DNA of 64,000 nt from Polaromonas sp. (GCF_029945685.1 NZ_JAQSDA010000028.1:362635-426634); one strand, 5' to 3'; positions 34,197 to 41,713 are shown, numbered from the stretch's first letter. Numbers and translations are program-made. The notes: generated by a model not told the origin, from the sequence alone.

Positions 34197-34637
34197 ATGA
34201 ACCCAACCCCGAATGACCCGGTTGAGCCGCTGGTGCATTTTTTTGAAACCCTGAGCCCGGCCAGCGTGGCGCGCATGGGCGAGTTCTATGCGGTCGATGC
34301 CTGGTTCAAGGACCCGTTCAACGAGGTGCAGGGCCTGGCGCAGGTGCAGCGCATCTTCAACCACATGTATGTGGCACTGGAGCGGCCGCGTTTTGTGGTG
34401 ACGGCGCAGGTGGTCGACGGCCGGCAGTGTTTCCTGACCTGGGACTTCGAGTTTTATTTCAGGCGACGCGGGCCGCAACAGCTGCAGACCATACGCGGCG
34501 CCTCGCACATCAGCTTCAACGAAGCCGGCCTGGTGGTGCGCCACCGCGACTACTGGGACGCCGCCGAGGAGCTGTATGAAAAGCTGCCGCTGCTGGGCAG
34601 CCTGATGCGCTGGCTGAAAAAACGGGCGGGTAATTAG
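34197..34637 (+). CDS. SnoaL/NTF2-like protein
   Basis: Small protein of 146 residues with the cone-shaped NTF2-like pattern: FETLSPASVARMGEFYAVDA at the N-terminus, WFKDPFNEVQG, and a C-terminal HRDYWDAAEELYEKLP. This subfamily is regularly the last gene behind the SDR in LitR-linked or ChrR-linked lipid operons. It begins 7 bp after the SDR stop. Enzymatic role unknown. Confidence 0.8.
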   Translation: MNPTPNDPVEPLVHFFETLSPASVARMGEFYAVDAWFKDPFNEVQGLAQVQRIFNHMYVALERPRFVVTAQVVDGRQCFLTWDFEFYFRRRGPQQLQTIRGASHISFNEAGLVVRHRDYWDAAEELYEKLPLLGSLMRWLKKRAGN

Positions 34638-34818
34638 CCCCCACGGTCGCTCACCTCGTGTAGCTCCCTGCACCTTGCAGGCCGCCGCTCGCCAGAGGCT
34701 TCGCTTCTGGCGCCTGTCCCAACCTGCTCAAGCAGGTTTGGAGCCGCAGGCACCAGCCCCGAGGGGGCCGCTGCGCCTGGCGGACCGGCAAAGCCGGATC
34801 CGCGGCCCCGGCTTGATT
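34637..34818 (+). repeat. GC-rich repeat family B, composite copy
   Basis: The left end CCCCCACGGTCGCTCACCTC and the right end GAGGGGGCCGCTGCGCCTG, then GGCAAAGCCGGATCCGCGGC, match the 62.8-kb copy. Between them an extra segment of about 85 bp (from TTGCAGGCCGCCGCTCGCCA to GGAGCCGCAGGCACCAGC) is present, including AACCTGCTCAAGCAGGTT, a 18-bp near palindrome. It lies just after the SnoaL-like stop codon. Confidence 0.75.
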
Positions 34819-34821
34819 GAA

Positions 34822-34853
34822 GAACTCCTGCAGTGCTCCTGATTTTATAGCTG
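34822..34853 (-). repeat. Dispersed short repeat family A, partial copy
   Basis: The minus strand reads CAGCTATAAAATCAGGAGCA then CTGCAGGAGTTC. Only the left part of the family is recognisable, directly adjacent to the family B element. Confidence 0.4.
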
Positions 34854-34899
34854 AGTGCACCCATCCGTCATGGGCCGGGGTCTGATTCTGCGTGAAAAC

Positions 34900-35526
34900 T
34901 CAGGAAGGCAGGGTGTCAACAAAACTTGGCCGCTGCGCCAGCTTGTCATACAGCCGGGTCAAGTTGGGGTGGGGCGTGCGCCAGTCGATCTGCGGAAAAC
35001 GGAAGTCCAGGTACCCCAGGGCGCAGCCGACCGCGATGTCGGACAGGCTCAGGTGGATGCCGCTGCAAAACGGCTTGTCGCCCAGGCCGGTGCTCATGGC
35101 ACGCACCGTGGCGTCTATTTTTTCCATCTGGCGGTCTATCCAGACCTGGCAGCGCTGCTTGTCGTTGCGGCCGGCCCAGGTGGCCTCCAGCCGCGCGAGG
35201 ATGGCTGCGTCGAGCAGGCCGTCGGCCAGCGCTTCCCAGGTTTTCACTTCGGCGCGTTCGCGGCCCTGCACCGGAATCAGCTTGCCGACGGGCGAAAGGG
35301 TGTCCAGGTACTCGACGATAACGCGCGAGTCGAAAACGGCTTCTTCCGATCCGTTGGCGCCTTCCATGACCAGACAGGGCACCTTGCCCAGAGGATTGGA
35401 TTCAGACATGGTCGTGCCCGCGGCCCACACGTCTTCAATGACGAACTGGTAGTCGAGCTTTTTTTCGGCCATCACGATGCGCACTTTGCGCACATAAGGG
35501 CTGCCGTAGGATCCAATGAGTTTCAT
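34900..35526 (-). CDS. Glutathione S-transferase
   Basis: Cytosolic GST of 208 residues. The N-terminal thioredoxin-like domain starts MKLIGSYGSPYVRKVRIVMA with the candidate catalytic Ser/Tyr region and the glutathione-contacting NPLGKVPCLV and EAVFDSRVIVEYLD. The C-terminal helical domain contains LSLSDIAVGCALGYLDF. The ATG at 35526 fits the family; an upstream frame to 35580 would add 18 residues. Divergent from purB. Substrate unknown. Confidence 0.9.
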   Translation of the reverse strand: MKLIGSYGSPYVRKVRIVMAEKKLDYQFVIEDVWAAGTTMSESNPLGKVPCLVMEGANGSEEAVFDSRVIVEYLDTLSPVGKLIPVQGRERAEVKTWEALADGLLDAAILARLEATWAGRNDKQRCQVWIDRQMEKIDATVRAMSTGLGDKPFCSGIHLSLSDIAVGCALGYLDFRFPQIDWRTPHPNLTRLYDKLAQRPSFVDTLPS

Positions 35527-35703
35527 AGTCAATCTTTTGTCGTGGGCCCAGGGGCTTTGAGGTCGCGATGCCTTAAGCAAAATCGCTTAGCAGGCCCCAG
35601 CCGATTGCATTCTATCGAGTATGCATCGGCCGGGTCTGCCACGCGGCAAAAACGGGGTCACCTGTCTGCCGGCGCGCCAGGCCACCCGCCTACAATGTCG
35701 CCC

Positions 35704-37092
35704 ATGAACCCGTCCACCAGCTTCTCCATCACCGCCCTTTCCCCCCTGGACGGCCGTTACGCCGCCAGACTCGCCCCCTTGCGGCCGCTGATGTCGGAGC
35801 TCGGCTACATGCACCGCCGCGTCCAGGTGGAAGTCGCCTGGTTCATCGCGCTGTCGGATGCGGGTTTTGCCGAATTCAAGCCCTTGAGCCCCGGTGCCCG
35901 CACCTACCTGCTCGGACTGGTCAAGCACTTCTGCGAAAGCGACGCGGTCGCGATCAAGGAGATAGAAAAAACAACCAACCACGACGTGAAGGCGGTCGAG
36001 TACTGGATCAAATCGAAGTTCGAAGCCCGGCCGGAGCTGCAGTCTGCCGCCGAGTTTGTGCATTTCGCCTGCACCAGCGAAGACATCAACAACACCAGCC
36101 ATGCGCTGCAGCTCAAAAGCAGCCGCGAGCAGGTGCTGCTGCCGGCGCTGGACAAGGTCATCACGCAGCTGCGCGAGATGGCCCATCGCTACGCCGACGA
36201 GCCCATGCTCAGCCGCACCCACGGCCAGACCGCCAGCCCGACCACCGTCGGCAAGGAAATTGCCAACGTGGTGGCGCGCCTGGACGTGGCGCGCGAACGC
36301 ATCGCCGCCGTCAAGCTGATGGCCAAGATGAACGGCGCCGTTGGCAACTACAACGCCCACCTCTCGGCCTGGCCCGACTTTGACTGGGAGGCGCTGAGCC
36401 GGCGTGTCATCGAGTCGCCCGAGCCGCTGGGCCTGGGACTGACCTTCCAGGCCTACAGCATCCAGATCGAGCCGCACGACTACATGGCCGAGCTGTTCGA
36501 CGCGGTGGCGCGCACCAACACCATCCTGATCGACTTTGCGCGTGATGTCTGGGGTTATGTCAGCGTGGGCTACTTCAAGCAGCGCCTCAAGGCCGGTGAG
36601 ATCGGCTCCAGCACCATGCCGCACAAGGTCAACCCGATTGATTTCGAAAACGCCGAAGGCAACCTCGGCCTGGCCAACGCGCTGCTGCGCCACCTGAGCG
36701 AAAAACTGCCCATCAGCCGCTGGCAGCGCGACCTGACCGACAGCACCGTGCTGCGCAACATGGGCGTGGCCTTCGGTTACGCCGTGCTGGCCTACAGTTC
36801 CATGAGCACCGGGCTGGGCAAGCTTGAACTGAACCACGAAGCCCTGGCCGAGGACCTCGATGCCTCCTGGGAAGTGCTGGCCGAACCGATCCAGACGGTG
36901 ATGCGCCGCTACGGCGTGCAGGGCGCGTACGAAAAACTCAAGGAAGTCACGCGCGGCAAAACCGTGACGGCCGAAGCGCTGCACGGGCTGATCCGCTCAC
37001 TGGAGATTCCGGACGAGGAAAAAGACCGCCTGCTGGCCATGACGCCCGCCAGCTACACCGGCAAAGCGGCCGAGCTGGCCAGGAAGATTTAA
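35704..37092 (+). CDS. purB: Adenylosuccinate lyase
   Basis: Cleaves SAICAR and adenylosuccinate to release fumarate in purine synthesis. The 462-residue product has the fumarase/aspartase-superfamily signature GSSTMPHKVNPIDFENAEGN (about residues 300-319), the catalytic-histidine segment SRTHGQTASPTTVGKE and the N-terminal SPLDGRYAARLAPLRP. This is the longer E. coli-like PurB form. The ATG at 35704 is used; MSP at 35695 is also possible, and a TACAAT box overlaps that region. Confidence 0.95.
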   Translation: MNPSTSFSITALSPLDGRYAARLAPLRPLMSELGYMHRRVQVEVAWFIALSDAGFAEFKPLSPGARTYLLGLVKHFCESDAVAIKEIEKTTNHDVKAVEYWIKSKFEARPELQSAAEFVHFACTSEDINNTSHALQLKSSREQVLLPALDKVITQLREMAHRYADEPMLSRTHGQTASPTTVGKEIANVVARLDVARERIAAVKLMAKMNGAVGNYNAHLSAWPDFDWEALSRRVIESPEPLGLGLTFQAYSIQIEPHDYMAELFDAVARTNTILIDFARDVWGYVSVGYFKQRLKAGEIGSSTMPHKVNPIDFENAEGNLGLANALLRHLSEKLPISRWQRDLTDSTVLRNMGVAFGYAVLAYSSMSTGLGKLELNHEALAEDLDASWEVLAEPIQTVMRRYGVQGAYEKLKEVTRGKTVTAEALHGLIRSLEIPDEEKDRLLAMTPASYTGKAAELARKI

Positions 37093-37118
37093 CCCCCCAC
37101 GCTCCCCACTGCGTGTGG
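37093..37118 (+). repeat. GC-rich repeat family B, short remnant
   Basis: CCCCCCACGCTCC followed by CCACTGCGTGT resembles the left end of the 63.8-kb unit (CCCCCACGCTCGCTCACTGC). Only the left end is present, at the purB stop. Confidence 0.4.
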
Positions 37119-37158
37119 CAGCGACCCCTGCTTGACTTGATAGCGCCGGAACCTGCGC

Positions 37159-37467
37159 TCAGGTCGGCGCCGGCATGTCGGCGCCACATTGCCAACACTG
37201 CTCGAAGCCGCCTTCCACAGTTTCGCCGCAGGCGCAGAGCCAGCGGCGTTGCGGCAGGTTCTGCAGGCTGTGCAGCAGGGCCTCGGCGCGCGGCTTCTCG
37301 TGGTCGTGGGTCAGCCAGACTTCGGGCTGGCACTGGTCGGGCGGCAATTCTCCCGCCACGCTGCCGAGAAAATAACGCTGCACCGTGGCCGAAAAGCCCG
37401 CCTGCTGCAACACATCGGCCCAGAGCGCTGCAATGGCAATGTTGGGCGCACGGGCTAGTCGGAGCAT
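37159..37467 (-). CDS. DUF2007-like protein with C-terminal cysteine motifs
   Basis: Protein of 102 residues. The N-terminal part (RLARAPNIAIAALWADVLQQ AGFSATV, RYFLGSVAGELP) fits the ferredoxin-like DUF2007 'putative signal transducing' family. The C-terminal part carries two CxxC or CxC motifs (WLCACGETV; QCWQCGADM), suggesting a small zinc ribbon. Function unknown. It is convergent with purB. Confidence 0.7.
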   Translation of the reverse strand: MLRLARAPNIAIAALWADVLQQAGFSATVQRYFLGSVAGELPPDQCQPEVWLTHDHEKPRAEALLHSLQNLPQRRWLCACGETVEGGFEQCWQCGADMPAPT

Positions 37468-37479
37468 CAGCCCAGTTTA

Positions 37480-37537
37480 CTCCTGAATCCATAGCTGCTC
37501 GCGCCCGCTGTATAAGGGCTGGAAGCCAAAAAGACCC
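37480..37537 (+). repeat. Dispersed short repeat family A, copy 6 (intergenic)
   Basis: Reads CCATAGCTGCTCGCGCCCGC, then TGTATAAGGGCTGGAAGCC, then AAAAAGACC, close to the consensus. It fills the spacer between the DUF2007 and DUF3717/DUF1289 genes. Confidence 0.75.
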
Positions 37538-37550
37538 CGCTTCCAGCGCT

Positions 37551-37982
37551 TCAGGGCAGCGCTGGCGGGGTATCCTTCTTTTCCAGCGCGCGGTCGGCAT
37601 AACGGCCAAACCGCCAGGCCGTGTCTTCCTGCGTGATGCGCCGCCAGGTTCCCCGTTTGGCGGCCGGGCTCATTTCGGGCCAGCGCTGCACCTCCTCGAA
37701 GGTGCGCCCGCAGCCCTTGCACAACTCGTCGCCCTGGCTGGTCGAGCAGATGGCGATGCAGGGCGTGTCGGCGGTCGTGTCGTACCAGGCGCGCCAGGCC
37801 GCCATGGCCCGGGGCGGAAAGCCGGCCTCGTCGGCCTCTTCCTCGTGGTGGAAAACCAGCAGGGCGTAGACCTCGGCCAGGGCGCGCAGCTCGGGCGCGA
37901 GCGTGATGCCGTCGGGCGAGGGCTTTTTCTCGCGCCAGTAGTTGATGGCCGCTTCAATGTCGGTGATGTGGATGCCAGGCAT
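37551..37982 (-). CDS. DUF3717-DUF1289 fusion protein
   Basis: Protein of 143 residues with two small domains. The N-terminal HITDIEAAINYWREKKPSPD and LAPELRALAEVYALLVFHHE match DUF3717. The C-terminal CIAICSTSQGDELCKGCGRT followed by FEEVQRWPEMSP is the DUF1289 four-cysteine (Fe-S or zinc) motif. The combination is typical of Comamonadaceae and Burkholderiales. Function unknown. Confidence 0.8.
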   Translation of the reverse strand: MPGIHITDIEAAINYWREKKPSPDGITLAPELRALAEVYALLVFHHEEEADEAGFPPRAMAAWRAWYDTTADTPCIAICSTSQGDELCKGCGRTFEEVQRWPEMSPAAKRGTWRRITQEDTAWRFGRYADRALEKKDTPPALP

Positions 37983-38178
37983 GCGGGTCGGAAATGGGGT
38001 GAACGTGGACGCCAGAAAATGGGCCTCGGCGACGACGATGGCCGCCGTAACTTCGGGCTGGCTGGCGCATTATCGGCCACGCGGCCGGCCAACGCAGCAA
38101 CGCGGGTTTTCGCGGTATTCCGCAGGCCGTGACCCGGCGGATTTGCAAAACGGGCAGTTTTGTTGTCCAATATCCCCA
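37983..38178. other. Intergenic region, promoter side of two divergent genes
   Basis: Lies between the DUF3717/DUF1289 start and the riboswitch. A + strand frame crossing it (37942-38220) has no family features and ends inside the riboswitch, so it is not called. The promoter of the riboswitch-terC transcript should lie here. Confidence 0.35.
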
Positions 38179-38322
38179 CGAAGGGGAGTAACTCCCTCGT
38201 TTTGCTGCATTACAAAATAAAACACCACAACAGCAAAATCGCTTCAGCAAGTCGTCATTACGAAGCTCACGCTTCCGGCTTGCTGGACATGCAGCGACAC
38301 TGCATGTCGAGCCAGACCTTCG
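38179..38322 (+). ncRNA. yybP-ykoY (manganese) riboswitch
   Basis: The family's most conserved parts are present: the 5' P1 strand CGAAGG (38179-38184) running into GGGGAGTA, an internal CAGTCGTCATTACGAAGC and CGCTTCCGGC, a long variable hairpin (ACATGCAG...CTGCATGT), and the closing GCCAGACCTTCG (38311-38322) whose CCTTCG pairs with CGAAGG. yybP-ykoY aptamers bind Mn2+ and control manganese exporters of the MntP and TerC/Alx type. Here it stands 141 bp before terC, which supports a function in manganese-induced expression. Confidence 0.9.
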
Positions 38323-38407
38323 ATTGAAACCTGTACGGGTTTGATCGAGGCGTCCGCGGCAACAACCCGCTGCATCACTCATTGACCTGTCCAGCTTCAA
38401 CGAAGCA

Positions 38408-38429
38408 GGAAATCCGCATGCGGATTTCC
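38408..38429 (+). promoter_or_regulatory. Perfect 22-bp inverted repeat between riboswitch and terC start
   Basis: Each arm reads GGAAATCCGCA (second arm in reverse complement), with no spacer. It lies 34 bp before the terC ATG and is not followed by a U-run. It may be part of the riboswitch expression platform or a protein operator. Confidence 0.5.
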
Positions 38430-38463
38430 AACGTCAAAACCCGGATAGCGAAGTGAGCGGAAC

Positions 38464-39192
38464 ATGGAACTTTTCTCGACACCCTGGTGGTCAGCCCTGC
38501 TGGCCATCATCCTGATCGATCTCGTACTGGCGGGCGACAACGCCATCGTGATTGCACTGGCCGCACGCAACCTGCCTTCACATCTGCAGAAAAAGGCCAT
38601 CGTCTGGGGCACGGTAGGCGCCATCGTCGTACGCTCGGCGATGACGGTCGGGGTGGTCTGGCTGCTCAAGATTCCGGGTCTGATGCTCGTTGGCGGCCTG
38701 GGCCTCCTGTGGATTGCGTACAAGCTGCTGGCCGACCAGGGCGACAAGGAGCATGACGGCCCGGTGGCCAACACCTTCTGGAGTGCGATGAAAACCATTG
38801 TGGTCGCCGATGCGCTGATGGGCGTGGACAACGTGCTGGGCGTGGCGGGTGCCGCTCATGGCGCATTTGACCTGGTCGTCATCGGCCTGCTGATCAGCAT
38901 CCCGATCGTGGTGTTCGGCAGCACCATGGTGCTCAAGCTGGTGGAGCGCTTCCCGGTCATCATCAATATCGGTGCAGCCGTGCTGGCCTTCACTGCAGCC
39001 AAGATGATCGTCAGTGAGCCCTTGCTGGACATGGTCTATGGGGGTCCGGCGTCCCCGCCAGCGAGCGAAATCCTGCACACCGCTGCCCAGTGGGGCACCT
39101 ACACCCTGGCCGTCACGGGCGTACTCGGTGCCGGCTGGTGGGTCACGCGCAGGTCCAGATCCGACCGGGACAACAAACTCGCCACCGAATGA
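38464..39192 (+). CDS. terC: TerC/Alx-family membrane protein, probable manganese exporter
   Basis: Integral membrane protein of 242 residues with about seven helices. The paired family signatures LVLAGDNAIVIALAARNL (TM1, about residues 20-37) and LMGVDNVLGVAGAAHG hold the conserved aspartate-asparagine pairs that line the ion path. E. coli Alx and related TerC proteins export Mn2+, and a yybP-ykoY riboswitch directly upstream supports that role here. The short cytoplasmic tail RRSRSDRDNKLATE is basic. A paralogue without this riboswitch lies at 56.4 kb. Confidence 0.92.
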   Translation: MELFSTPWWSALLAIILIDLVLAGDNAIVIALAARNLPSHLQKKAIVWGTVGAIVVRSAMTVGVVWLLKIPGLMLVGGLGLLWIAYKLLADQGDKEHDGPVANTFWSAMKTIVVADALMGVDNVLGVAGAAHGAFDLVVIGLLISIPIVVFGSTMVLKLVERFPVIINIGAAVLAFTAAKMIVSEPLLDMVYGGPASPPASEILHTAAQWGTYTLAVTGVLGAGWWVTRRSRSDRDNKLATE

Positions 39193-39205
39193 ACACCCGA
39201 GCACC

Positions 39206-39227
39206 GCACAGGCCCTGCGGGCTGTGC
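39206..39227 (+). terminator. GC-rich hairpin after terC, possible terminator
   Basis: GCACAG (39206-39211) pairs with CTGTGC (39222-39227), extended by GCCC/GGGC inside. No U-run follows, so termination or mRNA stabilisation are both possible. Confidence 0.3.
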
Positions 39228-39274
39228 ATCGCAGCCCGAAAGTCCCCATAGCACGTAAAACCAAGGAGAACTTT

Positions 39275-39724
39275 ATGGACACCATGATTGTGTATATCGA
39301 TGAAGCGGCCTATGCGCTGAAGATGCTGACGCCCATGCTGCAGTCCGCTCCGGCGCGTACGCCGACCCGATGGATTGTGGTGGGCTGCGCGCCACGCATC
39401 ACCCATCGCGTGAGTAAATGGGTCACGAACAGCGCCCGCGACAGCTGGCGCGGCAAGTGGGCCGAACAGGTCTTTGCGAAAGTCCTCCCGCTGCTGCAGG
39501 CCCCTGGCGACGAGGTGATGACCCAGGTAGCACGCGGACCCCTGTGCAAACTGACGGAATCTCTGCTGGCCCAGCACGGCACGGCACGTGTGCTGGATGC
39601 GCGCCGGCCCAAATTCGGCCAGGACCTGCCGCCCGTCACAAGCCAGCAACCTCAGGAACCGCAAGGAGTCTGGGGTTATGCCGCCGTCGTTGCCGGTGCC
39701 GGCATGATGCTGGCTGCGGACTGA
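39275..39724 (+). CDS. Conserved hypothetical protein
   Basis: Protein of 149 residues with a strong ribosome site (AAGGAGAA, 6 bp before the ATG). The start MDTMIVYIDEAAYALKMLTP resembles a universal-stress or Rossmann-type first strand, followed by RWIVVGCAPRITHRVSKWV and an amphipathic middle. A C-terminal alanine/glycine hydrophobic stretch (GYAAVVAGAGMMLAAD) ends the protein. No domain is recognised. Its place 82 bp behind terC suggests co-transcription and possibly a link to metal homeostasis. Confidence 0.7.
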   Translation: MDTMIVYIDEAAYALKMLTPMLQSAPARTPTRWIVVGCAPRITHRVSKWVTNSARDSWRGKWAEQVFAKVLPLLQAPGDEVMTQVARGPLCKLTESLLAQHGTARVLDARRPKFGQDLPPVTSQQPQEPQGVWGYAAVVAGAGMMLAAD

Positions 39725-39802
39725 CCCTGCGTCCGCCTTGCAGCGCTCCGTCAACCCGATCGGTCGACGGCCGGGCTGGCCTGCGGTGGTATTCTCGGGT
39801 CC

Positions 39803-40153
39803 ATGAAACTAATCGTCAAATGGCTGTGCAGCGCAGCCGCCTTGCTGGCGGTGGCCTATCTGTATTCCGGCGTGACCGTGACCAGCTTCCCGGCGGCGCT
39901 GCTTGCTGCCGCTGTGCTGGGCGCGCTCAACACGGTGGTGCGCCCGGTGCTGATCCTGCTGACCCTGCCGGTGACGCTGGTGACGCTGGGGCTGTTCCTG
40001 TTTGTCATCAACGCCCTGATGTTCTGGGCGGCCGCCAGCCTGCTCAGTGGCCTGCATGTCACGGGATTTGTTGCCGCCCTGATCGGTTCGCTGATCTACT
40101 CCGTGCTGCAGCTAGCGATCGAGTTTCTCCTGGAGCGCCTGCTCCCTAAGTAA
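39803..40153 (+). CDS. Phage holin family IV-like small membrane protein (YvlD type)
   Basis: Protein of 116 residues with four predicted helices (LCSAAALLAVAYLYS; AALLAAAVLGALN; LLTLPVTLVTLGLFLFVINA; VAALIGSLIYSVLQLAIEF). The segment NTVVRPVLILLTLPVTLVTL with conserved RP and LP-T motifs marks the 'phage holin 4' superfamily, which is chromosomal and not prophage-linked here. Function unknown. Its last 42 bp overlap the 3' end of the convergent M48 gene. Confidence 0.85.
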   Translation: MKLIVKWLCSAAALLAVAYLYSGVTVTSFPAALLAAAVLGALNTVVRPVLILLTLPVTLVTLGLFLFVINALMFWAAASLLSGLHVTGFVAALIGSLIYSVLQLAIEFLLERLLPK

Positions 40154-41713
40154 CTGGTCGATCTCGCGCGCCCGCGTGTCGATGATGGACGCATCGACAT
40201 AGTTGCTGGCCGCCGCACCGCCGTCGCGACCGCTGCGCATCAGGTCCTGCGCGGCCTTGAAACGGTCACGGGCCGCAGGGTAGTCCAGCTGCGCCACCCG
40301 GCTCTCGGCATCGGCCCGAATCGCGCGCAGTGTCTGCCCCTGCTGGCCCCAGGCTGTCGCCAGCAGTTGCCAGGCGATGGCATCTTTCGGATGGGTGGTG
40401 ACCCAGGTTTGCAGAACGCCTGACACATCCTGCGCCCGACCTGCCGCGAGATCCGCCCGGGCCTGGAGCAAGAGGGCGGCCCGGCTGCGCGTATCGCCTA
40501 GCTTCGGCAAACCTGCGGTGTTGCCGGCAGCCAGTTCGACCTCCAGCGCCAGCCACTCGACCGGATCGGCCAGCGGCGTCTTCGCGGGCACGGCCGACTT
40601 GAGCTTGCCCACCAGGCTGCGCGCCAGGGCATGATCGCGCAGCCGGCTCGCCGCCAGGGCGCCGCCATACAGGGCCCCGGCATCGCGTGGTGTCAAAGCC
40701 GCATTCGCCGCACCGGCAAAGGAGACCCGCTGCGCATCGGCCACCATGGGCCGCAAGCCATCCACCCCTGGGTCACCCAGAACACGTGCCCGGGCAGCCA
40801 TCATGGCGTGCAGCAAGCGCGCACCGCCCGAGTTTTCCCCGGCGCCCGAGGGCGCTGGACTCGTCGCGCCCTCGAGTTGCAGCCGACCCTTGATCTCGGC
40901 AATACGCTCGGTCGTCAGCGGATGGCTGCGCAGGTAGGGAAACGCGCCATTGTCATTGAGCCGGGAGGCCTGCTGCAGCTTGTCGAACATGCTGGCGAAA
41001 CCCTGCTTTTCGAAACCGGCATCGGCCATCACGCCAAAGCCGACCCGGTCGGCCTCGCGCTCCATGTCCCGTGAAAAATTGAGCTGGTTCTGCACGGCCA
41101 GCGCCTGCCCGCCGGCAATGGCCGCATTGGCAGCGTCCGGGCTTTTGTTGGCGGCCAGCGCGCCGAGAATCATGGCCGCAATCAGCCAGGGCATCTGCTG
41201 GCTCTGCTTGCTCATCAGGCGCGAAATATGCCGCTGAGTCACATGGCTCAACTCGTGCGCCAGGACCGAGGCCAGTTCGTCGCGGGTGGCCACGGCGCCT
41301 ATCAGCCCCAGATGCACGCCCAGATAACCCCCCGGCAAGGCGAAGGCGTTGATGCTGCGGTCGCGGATCTGCATGACGTCCCAGGCAAACCGCTCGTCCA
41401 GTTCCGGGCCCAGCTCGCCGCGGGCGCGCGCCGCCGTCATCAGCGGCTGCCAGATACCCTGCAGGTAGTCGCCCAGCACCGGGTCATCCAGGTAATCGGG
41501 GTCGCGGTAAATGCTGGCGGCAATCCGGTCGCCCAGGCGCCGCTCCGCACTGGCGGAAAGCTCCGAGGTGTCGCCCAGCGCCGGCAGCGCGCCACTGGGC
41601 CGGGCCGGGGACTGGGCATGCGCCAAGCCGTGTGACGCTATAAAGATGCTAGCTGCTAGCGCAATGCAGCCAAGGGCAAAATGCCTTTTTGACTTGAAAA
41701 ATGATGGCGGCAT
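40112..41713 (-). CDS. M48-family periplasmic metalloprotease with TPR region (BepA-like)
   Basis: Zinc protease of 533 residues involved in outer-membrane protein quality control in the BepA/YfgC family. Signal peptide to about residue 32 (LGCIALAASIFIASHGLAHAQ minus flanks), zinc motif HELSHVTQRH (about residues 168-177), third ligand in MEREADRVGFGV, and a C-terminal TPR-like half rich in alanine. The ATG at 41713 fits the signal peptide. Oddity: the signal peptide core is encoded by dispersed repeat A (41637-41697). Its 3' end overlaps the convergent holin-like gene. Confidence 0.9.
   Translation of the reverse strand: MPPSFFKSKRHFALGCIALAASIFIASHGLAHAQSPARPSGALPALGDTSELSASAERRLGDRIAASIYRDPDYLDDPVLGDYLQGIWQPLMTAARARGELGPELDERFAWDVMQIRDRSINAFALPGGYLGVHLGLIGAVATRDELASVLAHELSHVTQRHISRLMSKQSQQMPWLIAAMILGALAANKSPDAANAAIAGGQALAVQNQLNFSRDMEREADRVGFGVMADAGFEKQGFASMFDKLQQASRLNDNGAFPYLRSHPLTTERIAEIKGRLQLEGATSPAPSGAGENSGGARLLHAMMAARARVLGDPGVDGLRPMVADAQRVSFAGAANAALTPRDAGALYGGALAASRLRDHALARSLVGKLKSAVPAKTPLADPVEWLALEVELAAGNTAGLPKLGDTRSRAALLLQARADLAAGRAQDVSGVLQTWVTTHPKDAIAWQLLATAWGQQGQTLRAIRADAESRVAQLDYPAARDRFKAAQDLMRSGRDGGAAASNYVDASIIDTRAREIDQLLREQALQEKLDR
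41637..41697 (+). repeat. Dispersed short repeat family A, copy 7 (encodes M48 signal peptide)
   Basis: The + strand reads GCTATAAAGATGCTAGCTGC, then TAGCGCAATGCAGCCAAGGG, then CAAAATGCCTTTTTGACTTG, matching the consensus from the GCTAT start to the TTTGACTT end. Read on the minus strand it encodes FKSKRHFALGCIALAASIFI, the hydrophobic core of the protease signal peptide. Confidence 0.8.

Noticed and set aside
37942..38220. 92-codon + strand frame before terC
   Set aside because: It overlaps the DUF3717 start antisense and ends in the riboswitch; no family features.
39803..40153. Prophage remnant suggested by the holin-like protein
   Set aside because: No other phage gene, integrase or attachment site is nearby; this holin superfamily is common as an ordinary chromosomal gene.
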